Shown in pieces: positions 9,677 to 15,399 of a stretch of 20,526 nt of DNA. The DNA lies in assembly GCA_030641465.1 (NCBI GenBank), contig DAOWHK010000016.1:1-20526 (forward strand), in the 5' to 3' direction. How positions within the stretch are numbered: position 1 is the stretch's first letter; the number at the start of each line of letters is the position of its first letter. A program made the translations under genes and the position numbers. The notes under the pieces are model-generated. The model did not search any database. It was not told the DNA's origin and was given only the letters and a program-made list of their open reading frames with translations. This DNA comes from Parachlamydiales bacterium (lineage in GTDB: Bacteria; Chlamydiota; Chlamydiia; Chlamydiales; Simkaniaceae).

Positions 9677-10438
9677 ATGGTTCTTTCAAGAGATGCTCAA
9701 ACGATACAAAACCTCGCCTCTACAAATTGGTCCAAAAATTACATTGATTCAAATCTTATAGTTCAACGGCGATCAAGCTGGAGCTTCTATAGAATTGTCA
9801 CCTATGTACTTACCCTAGAATTTTTAAAATTAAAAGATCCCTTTCAGGAAATTAAATGGATCCATGTAGCAGATTCATTGCACAAGTTTATTCTTACACA
9901 TCCAGAACTCCTCGAAAATCCTCAACTAACTCCTAGTTTTGAGTCTATTACGGAAAAACTCTTGGTCATGAAACAAAAAAATTTTATGACTAAAAATCGT
10001 GAATCAAAAGCAGTAACAGATCTTTGCATTCAGACAATTCGAAATCAAAGCCCGGAAAGCTCCCTTCCCTTAGTTCATAGTTTTGCTGGAAAAGATGGGA
10101 CTCACTTACACTTTGCCCCCCTTGAAGAAATAATGACTACGGACATTCTTGAGTATAGAGAAAAGCTCGTGAAAAAAATAAAAAAACAAAACATTCGACC
10201 TGCGATTAAACCCATTGAGGTACAAGCAGTTGCGCTACTTTTAGCAATCAAACAACTCGTTGATTACCCAAGTATCAGATTCGAGCCCCTCAATCAAAGC
10301 ATGAAAATAAATCAATTTTTTGCTTTAAAGCTTAAAATGCCCCTTAAAGCGTTTAATGCACTTGAAAGAGAAATTCTAAAAGCCATCGACTATCAAACGC
10401 ACATCCAGGACCTTGCACATTGCAGGCTTGATTTTTAA
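9677..10438 (+). CDS. Protein with a cyclin-fold-like C-terminal half (putative, unrecognised family)
   Basis: 253 residues with no signal peptide or membrane span. Residues about 178-245 resemble a cyclin box of the Pho80/PCL type. A helix VQAVALLLAIKQLVDYP (182-198) has the pattern of the alanine-lysine helix ending in Asp. After a loop comes FFALKLKMPLKAFNALERE (214-232) and LKAIDYQTHI, mirroring the cyclin order 'small-residue helix, short turn, E/N-x-L-E, hydrophobic-aspartate/tyrosine'. The lysine (192) and glutamate (230) could be the conserved K/E pair, but they are about 10 residues farther apart than I recall for typical cyclins. Residues 1-175 are helical and unrecognised. No strong Shine-Dalgarno sequence precedes the ATG. 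The gene sits between two chlamydial core blocks, near the place where C. trachomatis has CT105 next to fabI. Fold assignment is by eye and unproven. Confidence 0.75.
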   Translation: MVLSRDAQTIQNLASTNWSKNYIDSNLIVQRRSSWSFYRIVTYVLTLEFLKLKDPFQEIKWIHVADSLHKFILTHPELLENPQLTPSFESITEKLLVMKQKNFMTKNRESKAVTDLCIQTIRNQSPESSLPLVHSFAGKDGTHLHFAPLEEIMTTDILEYREKLVKKIKKQNIRPAIKPIEVQAVALLLAIKQLVDYPSIRFEPLNQSMKINQFFALKLKMPLKAFNALEREILKAIDYQTHIQDLAHCRLDF

Positions 10439-10453
10439 TAGGTCATCCTATAC

Positions 10454-10476
10454 CCTCTCCCCTGCGGGGGGGAAGG
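10454..10476 (+). promoter_or_regulatory. GC-rich hairpin overlapping a Shine-Dalgarno sequence, with a G7 run
   Basis: CCTCTCCCC (10454-10462) can pair with GGGGGAAGG (10468-10476) with one mismatch and one G-T wobble across a five-base loop. The downstream arm contains AAGG of the AAGGAG (10473-10478) that precedes the small frame at 10484. The G7 run (10466-10472) stands out in otherwise AT-rich surroundings. No U tract follows, so this is more likely translational control, or the 3' end of the 9677 message, than a classical terminator. Confidence 0.35.
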
Positions 10477-10483
10477 AGAATGC

Positions 10484-10621
10484 ATGAAACAAGCGATCGT
10501 AAAAGAGCGAAAAGAAATAAAACCCTCGCTCAAAGAAAAGAAACAAGCGCCAACCAAGGAATTACCCAAAAGAGTCTTAACAGCTGAGGGTGTAAACCGA
10601 CGTTATAATAAAGGGTGTTAA
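10484..10621 (+). CDS. Possible 45-residue basic protein upstream of fabI
   Basis: The frame starts at ATG 10484, with a strong AAGGAG five bases upstream, and ends in TAA at 10619-10621, 21 bases before fabI. The product is very rich in Lys, Arg and Glu (opening MKQAIVKERKE) and ends in the less biased EGVNRRYNKGC. I recognise no family. A competing ATG at 10480 is only one base from the same Shine-Dalgarno sequence and gives a shorter product, so it is less likely. Co-transcription with fabI is likely from the spacing. It may equally be a non-coding leader; the good ribosome binding site is the main support. Confidence 0.4.
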   Translation: MKQAIVKERKEIKPSLKEKKQAPTKELPKRVLTAEGVNRRYNKGC

Positions 10622-10642
10622 CTCGATAAAAGAGGTGTATTC

Positions 10643-11542
10643 ATGAAGAATTTAAAAGGAAAACGTGTATTTGTAGCTGGAATTGGCGATGACCAAGGAT
10701 ATGGTTTTGCAATTGCAAAGGCCTTAGCAGAAGCTGGCGCTGAAATATTGATTGGCACGTGGACCCCGATCATGAATATTTTTACAACTTCCTGGAAAAA
10801 TGGGAAATTCGATGCCTCAAGAAAACTCTCAGATGGCAGCCTTATGGAGTATGCGAAAGTCTACCCACTAGATGCTACATTTGACACACCTGATGATGTA
10901 CCCGAAGAGATTAAAGAAAATAAACGTTATAAAAGCGCTTCAGGCTATACCATTTCTGAAGTTGCAAACGAAGTAAAAAAAGATTTTGGAACGATTGATA
11001 TTTTCGTCCATTCCTTAGCAAATGGACCTGAGGTAAAAAAAGATCTTTTAGACACTTCTAGAAGTGGATACTTAGCAGCTATTAGCTCCTCGTCCTATTC
11101 TTTTATCAGTCTGCTATCACACTTTGGTCCTATTATGGCCCCCGGAAGCTCCTGCTTAAATTTAACCTATATCGCCTCCGAGCGCGCTGTGCCTGGATAT
11201 GGCGGCGGAATGAGCTCTGCAAAAGCGGCCCTTGAGAGCGATACTAGAACCCTTGCATGGGAAGCTGGAAGAAAATGGGGCGTTCGCGTCAACTCCATCT
11301 CAGCCGGACCTCTCGGGAGTCGCGCCGCAAAAGCCATTGGCTTTATCGGTGCCATGATCAATTACTCTAAAAATAATGCCCCTTTGCAAAAAGATTTAAA
11401 AGCGGAAGAAGTCGGGAATTCCGCCCGTTTTCTTCTATCAAGTGATGCATCAGCAATCACTGGAGTTACGCTCTATGTCGACAATGGAATGCATGCTATG
11501 GGCCTAGCAGTTGATAGTCCTTCAATCACAGACCTGTCTTAG
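10643..11542 (+). CDS. fabI: Enoyl-[acyl-carrier-protein] reductase (NADH), plant/chlamydial type
   Basis: 299 residues. FabI reduces trans-2-enoyl-ACP, the last step of each fatty-acid elongation cycle. The NAD-binding segment is [15 protein letters not shown] (11-25). The catalytic pair is Tyr186 and Lys194 in YGGGMSSAK; the seven-residue spacing is the plant plastid pattern, whereas E. coli FabI has six. A long insertion after the NAD site (about 41-96) is also shared with plastid and apicomplexan enzymes, and explains the length over E. coli's 262. AGAGG lies about eight bases upstream of the ATG. The 3' end overlaps the convergent HAD gene by 21 bases. In C. trachomatis the same pair is CT104/CT103. 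Confidence 0.95.
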   Translation: MKNLKGKRVFVAGIGDDQGYGFAIAKALAEAGAEILIGTWTPIMNIFTTSWKNGKFDASRKLSDGSLMEYAKVYPLDATFDTPDDVPEEIKENKRYKSASGYTISEVANEVKKDFGTIDIFVHSLANGPEVKKDLLDTSRSGYLAAISSSSYSFISLLSHFGPIMAPGSSCLNLTYIASERAVPGYGGGMSSAKAALESDTRTLAWEAGRKWGVRVNSISAGPLGSRAAKAIGFIGAMINYSKNNAPLQKDLKAEEVGNSARFLLSSDASAITGVTLYVDNGMHAMGLAVDSPSITDLS

Positions 11543-12352
11543 AACAGTTAAAATGCCCATGTCGTTTGCAGGAGGGGCAATAATATCTGCAATAGCAAGA
11601 AGTTTTTTTGGAGCGCTTGGCATCACAATTTTGATGTCAGCCTCCTCTAGCATTGTAAAATCATTATTATCATCGCCAGCAGCAATTAAGGGCCGCTTTA
11701 ATTGATACTTTTTCATAAGACTTGTAACAGTACATCCCTTCACAGCGCGCTTGTTTGTTACGAGCGTTAAATAGTATTCGGGGCATATTGGATCTCGAAT
11801 AACAGAGGTGCGAACATCCTTCACCTCCTCTAGCATCTTTTCTAAGATCTCCATCTCTTCTTTTGATCCAACGCATTTAATTAAAGGAAAAAGTTGCTGC
11901 TCTACTTCTTGAAAATCTTCAACTTCTTGCCAAAGCGATGCCGAAAGGTTTTTTAACTTTTCTAAATAGAGTAAAAATTTAGCTGAACATTTTTTCGGCC
12001 GAAAATAGCAAAAATCCCCCTTTTCAAATCCCGAATAAATCAGCATATCATTTTCAAAACTTTCGTAAATTTTATCGAGTGCATAAAGGACATCCATTCT
12101 CAAATAATTTTGCAAAAGAAGCTTTTTCTCAGGCATCTGCAAAACATCTGCACCATTTTGCACAGCAAGAAGATAGGGAAACTGCACCTTCTGAATCGCA
12201 GTCAACGCATAAGATAAAGCGCGACCCGTTACAAAAATAATCTGCCAACCTCGTTTTTCTAGGCTTTCCAAATATAAAATAATTTCATCTGGAATCAAAT
12301 GTTTATCAGTTGTCATTGTCCCATCAATATCAAGTGCAATTGTGCTTGGCAT
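11522..12352 (-). CDS. HAD-superfamily hydrolase, Cof-type (CT103-like)
   Basis: 276 residues. Motif I is ALDIDGTMT with nucleophile Asp8 and acid/base Asp10. Motif II is FVTGRA near residue 40. Motif IV is [12 protein letters not shown] (224-235), with acidic residues for Mg. A large C2 cap sits between them. This places it in the Cof/YidA-type sugar-phosphate or small-metabolite phosphatases, whose substrate cannot be read from sequence. Motif spacing and all catalytic acids are intact. The 3' end overlaps convergent fabI by 21 bases, leaving no room for a terminator between them. The start ATG is 72 bases from the TTG of the divergent FliO-like gene. Confidence 0.9.
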   Translation of the reverse strand: MPSTIALDIDGTMTTDKHLIPDEIILYLESLEKRGWQIIFVTGRALSYALTAIQKVQFPYLLAVQNGADVLQMPEKKLLLQNYLRMDVLYALDKIYESFENDMLIYSGFEKGDFCYFRPKKCSAKFLLYLEKLKNLSASLWQEVEDFQEVEQQLFPLIKCVGSKEEMEILEKMLEEVKDVRTSVIRDPICPEYYLTLVTNKRAVKGCTVTSLMKKYQLKRPLIAAGDDNNDFTMLEEADIKIVMPSAPKKLLAIADIIAPPANDMGILTVLRQVCD

Positions 12353-12424
12353 AAGAATAAACCCTATAAAATAAACTCCTCATTATTCTATAGTTTTTTC
12401 AAAATAACCATCAAGGAGAGTCCT

Positions 12425-12826
12425 TTGAAAAAAATTTTATTTCTTATCTTCCTATCCCTTTCCTCCCTAATCATCGCAAATGAAACTCCAGAACCTATGA
12501 AGTCAACAATTCAAGAAACCACACTTTCATACGAATCGGCCTTTATGAAAACAATGCTCATTTTAGCCCTCATTGTAGTGCTTATGGGCCTTACCTTTTG
12601 GATGTTTAAGCGCCTTTCCCAGTCCCGCGTAAAACAGCAAAATTACATGAAATCGATCAAAATCCTGGAAAAAAGACCCATTAGCCCCAAATCAATCCTC
12701 TATCTCATTGAAGTTGCCGGAAAGCAAATTCTCATTGCGGAGTCACAAATTGAAGTAAGAACAATTCAAAATTTTGATTGGCCTAAAAAAGAAAACTTTA
12801 ATGAAAACTCTATAAACCACAATTAA
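12425..12826 (+). CDS. Small FliO-like membrane protein
   Basis: 133 residues from a TTG start. I chose TTG at 12425 because AAGGAG (12413-12418) lies six bases upstream and the following codons give a signal-peptide-like LKKILFLIFLSLSSLIIA; the frame is open farther upstream, but that part covers the divergent HAD start. After a short periplasmic linker, residues about 42-62 are a strong membrane helix (MLILALIVVLMGLTFWMF). The cytoplasmic tail contains SIKILEKRPISPKSILYLIE and GKQILIAESQ, which fit the FliO pattern of 'basic, Pro, strand, x-V-x-GKQ-strand'. FliO assists assembly of the flagellar/T3S export gate. The assignment rests on topology and this tail only; a generic single-pass membrane protein is the alternative. 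Confidence 0.75.
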   Translation: MKKILFLIFLSLSSLIIANETPEPMKSTIQETTLSYESAFMKTMLILALIVVLMGLTFWMFKRLSQSRVKQQNYMKSIKILEKRPISPKSILYLIEVAGKQILIAESQIEVRTIQNFDWPKKENFNENSINHN

Positions 12827-12886
12827 CATTGAATTAAAGCAGTCGTTCATCTACTGTTTAAAACAAATTAATTTAAAAGAGGTTTT

Positions 12887-13378
12887 ATGAGCACAGAATC
12901 TATGTCCATCCAAACTGCATGCAATAATTTTGAGCAAATTTATTTTGGAAAACATCACGTATTAACAAGTGATAGTGAAGGACAAATTAGTTACATATAT
13001 TCTTTTAATCTACTTGGAAGAATCATCCGCTGCATTAAAAATCTCTTTTCAGGTAGCGAAGACGAGCGGCTACAACTTGCTGCCCTCGAAACACTCAGAA
13101 CAATTCGTCAAAATCAAGTAGATCACCCTGAAAGGGACTCAAGTATAGTGATTCATCATGGTCTATGCTGTGGCACATCCCACATAGGTTTTGATAAAAT
13201 TGCACTGCAAATCACAAGTGATGAATACAATTTCCCAATCGGCCCCTATCCCCATCAAGATAGGCCAAATTCCCCTCTTATAGAATTGCGAGAGATAGCA
13301 ATGCAAGTCCTTACATTTGCAAATGCACACCGAGTTGAAAGAAACATTCCTTTTTTCTCTGACGACATTAATTTTTGA
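12887..13378 (+). CDS. Tandem paralogue A of an unrecognised family (163 aa)
   Basis: First of three adjacent homologues. Family landmarks are QIYFGKHHVLT (17-27), ISYIYSFN (34-41), GRIIRCIKNLFSGSEDERLQ (44-63) and SDEYNFPIGPYP (111-122), then a final LIELREIAMQVLTF helix (131-144). No signal peptide, transmembrane segment or catalytic motif is evident. The GRI-R-IKN-F segment is an amphipathic basic helix. The ATG has AGAGG upstream. Paralogue B follows after 16 bases, so the array is probably one operon. I do not recognise the family; it looks lineage-specific. Confidence 0.8.
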   Translation: MSTESMSIQTACNNFEQIYFGKHHVLTSDSEGQISYIYSFNLLGRIIRCIKNLFSGSEDERLQLAALETLRTIRQNQVDHPERDSSIVIHHGLCCGTSHIGFDKIALQITSDEYNFPIGPYPHQDRPNSPLIELREIAMQVLTFANAHRVERNIPFFSDDINF

Positions 13379-13394
13379 ATAAAATAGAGGTATT

Positions 13395-13871
13395 ATGCGA
13401 GCAGAAACTGAATATGAAAATCTAAAACAAATTTATTATGGAAGAAATCACATATTAACATGTAATTCTGATGAAGAAATTAGTTACATCTATTCTTTTA
13501 ATCCAGTAGGAAGAATTTTCAGATTTATCAAAAATCTTTTTAGTGGGAGCGAAGATGAGCGGCTGCAGCAAGCAGTGCTAGAAACTTTAACAAGAGTTAG
13601 GGCCTATCAAAACACTCATACAGCCAGCTGTACATTTACTGTTGTAGATCGAAATTCCAGCGAAGGTCAATCCACAATCGGTATGGATGCACTTATGGTG
13701 CAAATCATAAGTGATGAATACAACCTCCCAATCGGCCCCTATCCACGAGAAAACAGACCCGATTCCCCTCTTATCCAAATACGTGAGATCGCAATGCAAA
13801 TACTTACTTTTTCAAATGCAGTAAGACTGGAAGCAGACGTTTCTTACGACACGAATAATGTAGAATTTTAA
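13395..13871 (+). CDS. Tandem paralogue B of the same family (158 aa)
   Basis: This is closely related to paralogue A along its whole length: QIYYGRNHILT, ISYIYSFN, GRIFRFIKNLFSGSEDERLQ, SDEYNLPIGPYP and REIAMQILTF. The similarity is also clear in the DNA, for instance at ISDEYN and IGPYP, indicating a recent duplication. The section between residues about 75 and 100 differs most and may be the variable surface. GAGG lies upstream of the ATG. It begins 16 bases after paralogue A, consistent with co-transcription. Confidence 0.8.
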   Translation: MRAETEYENLKQIYYGRNHILTCNSDEEISYIYSFNPVGRIFRFIKNLFSGSEDERLQQAVLETLTRVRAYQNTHTASCTFTVVDRNSSEGQSTIGMDALMVQIISDEYNLPIGPYPRENRPDSPLIQIREIAMQILTFSNAVRLEADVSYDTNNVEF

Positions 13872-13918
13872 ACAAAAACCTTAAAACGACAATGAACCCA
13901 ACTACTTTAGGAGACAAT

Positions 13919-14419
13919 ATGAGTACAATGAATATTCATCAAGCACATGAAAATATGAACATGTTAATGCTTGGAAAAGGTCAAACTCTAACAACAGATA
14001 GAAGTGGAAATATCTCCTACATATCGAATTATAATATCATTGGTCGCATCATGCGCATTGTTTACAATACAATTTTTGGCAGTGAGCAATCGAGACTTCA
14101 CGGAGCAACTTTAGGAACATTTGAAACTATTAGAGCAAATTTTGGGCAAGAAGATAATATTGCCCAAGCAAATGTAGAGGGATTTTTCGGCAATTGGTAT
14201 GCCGAAGGTTATGATAAAATTTGCATCCGGGTCATTGCAGATGAGTACCACTTTCCTGTCTCGGCAACGCCATCGATGGACTGTGAGACCGACCCTAGTG
14301 AAACGCAGCCTGATATAGCCCATCTTATTCGCGAAGTTGCTATAAGAATTATTCAAGAGACTTTAGGACGAAGAGCTCGAGTAAACGTGCCTTTTTATAA
14401 CGAAATCCGTCCGTACTAA
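13919..14419 (+). CDS. Tandem paralogue C of the same family, most divergent (166 aa)
   Basis: The frame is open from an ATG at 13892, but I prefer the ATG at 13919 because AGGAG (13909-13913) lies five bases before it and the extra residues match nothing in A or B. The family landmarks are present but diverged: LMLGKGQTLTTD, ISYISNYN, GRIMRIVYNTIFGSEQSRL, ADEYHFPV and LIREVAIRII. It lacks the IGPYP motif of A and B and has an acidic insertion near residue 110-125. It is the oldest branch of the local duplication. It is followed by a 404-base gene-free region. Confidence 0.8.
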   Translation: MSTMNIHQAHENMNMLMLGKGQTLTTDRSGNISYISNYNIIGRIMRIVYNTIFGSEQSRLHGATLGTFETIRANFGQEDNIAQANVEGFFGNWYAEGYDKICIRVIADEYHFPVSATPSMDCETDPSETQPDIAHLIREVAIRIIQETLGRRARVNVPFYNEIRPY

Positions 14420-14450
14420 AATTCCTGCTTAGAAAGCGTATTGTTTATTA

Positions 14451-14521
14451 AAAACTCTTAAACTGACGATTAATTAGATTAAGCTTATAATCATAGATTA
14501 TTAAGTTAGTTTAAGAATTTT
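14451..14521 (+). terminator. Imperfect 17-base inverted repeat, candidate transcript end of the paralogue array
   Basis: Bases 14451-14467 and 14505-14521 are reverse complements at 15 of 17 positions (core CTTAAACT and AGTTTAAG). A further five-base TTAAT/ATTAA pair can extend the stem with a small bulge. The loop is 37 bases, long for an intrinsic terminator, and the stem is AT-rich, but the 3' arm ends in a T-rich stretch. It lies about 30 bases past the end of paralogue C. A mobile-element terminus is the alternative. Confidence 0.35.
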
Positions 14522-14549
14522 ATTATGGCAGCCATTTCCTCTCCCCAAT

Positions 14550-14592
14550 TATACACAAACCGATTCAAGCCTTGGATTTTGACTTCATCGGC
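14550..14592. repeat. Repeat-like segment resembling 4689-4732
   Basis: It starts with the 14 bases TATACACAAACCGA shared exactly with 4689-4702, followed by CCTTG, five bases and TGACTT as in the other copy. No gene occupies it. See the hemW-proximal copy for the comparison; only two diverged copies are visible. Confidence 0.4.
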
Positions 14593-14596
14593 TTTT

Positions 14597-14666
14597 CTTT
14601 AGAATTTTATCCTCACTTACGCCTTGACTATCCGCAGTGTCACTTACTCCTGATAAAATTCTAAAG
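14597..14666. repeat. Perfect 15-bp inverted repeat with 40-base loop
   Basis: CTTTAGAATTTTATC (14597-14611) is the exact reverse complement of GATAAAATTCTAAAG (14652-14666). The 40-base interior is less AT-rich and contains GCCTTGACT, similar to bases near the hemW start. A perfect arm this long in gene-free DNA is unlikely by chance. It could be a cruciform or recombination site, a terminator-type hairpin, or terminal repeats of a very small element. Confidence 0.6.
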
Positions 14667-14823
14667 GACCTTTCTTGTTTAACTCCCAGAGTATTGATTA
14701 GGCTTAACCCGCCTACTTTCTACCTTGTTAGATTGTGAGAAATTTATAAAAAATTCTTTTACATTAATGTTAAGAAAATGTTAAGTTTTTCAAGATTTTC
14801 CAATACATAAGCCAAGGGATTTA

Positions 14824-15399
14824 ATGTTATCAGCAATTTGCAAATCGATATTGCTGCCTATCTCTTTAATATCCTTTATTAAAGAAGACAATTTTACAGT
14901 AGCCTACAAGGATTCTCTTCTAAAACTTACTAAGCCTCAGGAAATTTTTTCCATGGCAAAGGAAGATTTTAAGACATCTCTTTTTCCTCTAGGAGTAACG
15001 GAAAAATTTACAAGTAATGAAAAATATCTGGCAAGTCTTATAGCGTCAAACTCTATTCAGATTCAAGAAGTCAGCACAGGAAAAATTTTGCATGAGCAAT
15101 TAATGGATGTGCGGTTTTCCACGATTGCTTGGGAAGAAGAGGGCTTTTATTATATTAAAAGAGGGAAAAGAGAGCAGGTGTATTATCACCGAATAGATAC
15201 CCCTCAAACAGATGATGTCCTTATCTACCAGGACCTCTCTCATCCTAAGCGGATTTATCATACCAAGATCAGTCAAGATCATAAATATCTTACTCTATAT
15301 ATGTTTGATAAAAAAAATTGTGGTTGGGGAATTTTTGTAAAAAATCTATCGGAAATGGAAAAGCCCTTTCATGTTGCTTTTTGTAATATTTGTTTATAG
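14824..15399 (+). pseudogene. Remnant of a prolyl oligopeptidase (S9 family): partial beta-propeller only
   Basis: 191 residues that resemble the propeller part of prolyl oligopeptidase. FTSNEKYLASLI (about 62-74) matches the 'S-x-D/E-x-YLA' blade pattern. FSTIAWEEEGFYYIKRG followed by EQVYYHRIDTPQTDDVLIYQD matches the family's 'W-x-x-x-GFYY...YYH-x-x-GT-x-Q-x-D' signature. The following HTKISQDHKYLTLYMFD matches the next strand set. A full enzyme has about 680-700 residues. The N-terminal cap of the catalytic domain and the whole hydrolase domain with its Ser-Asp-His triad are missing, so no peptidase activity is possible. AAGG precedes the ATG, so the frame could still be translated. The stop directly abuts the stop of the convergent transporter gene, suggesting deletion joined the two. 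Confidence 0.7.

Larger units (their letters stand above)
14420..14823. other. Gene-free 404-base region with inverted repeats
   Basis: No gene-sized frame is convincing here; the longest small frame from the ATG at 14525 has 25 codons and no Shine-Dalgarno sequence. The region holds an imperfect 17-base inverted repeat just after paralogue C, a segment resembling the hemW upstream DNA, a perfect 15-bp inverted repeat, and an AT-rich stretch before the remnant at 14824. It could be the scar of a small element or several stacked repeats. Confidence 0.6.

Noticed and set aside
12299..12424. N-terminal extension of the FliO-like frame
   Set aside because: It covers the divergent HAD start and hides the signal peptide; TTG at 12425 has an ideal Shine-Dalgarno sequence.
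13892..13918. Nine-codon extension of paralogue C
   Set aside because: AGGAG five bases before the ATG at 13919 favours the internal start, and the extra residues are not conserved in A or B.
14525..14602. 25-codon frame in the gene-free region
   Set aside because: Too short, without a Shine-Dalgarno sequence, and it consists mostly of the repeat-like segment.
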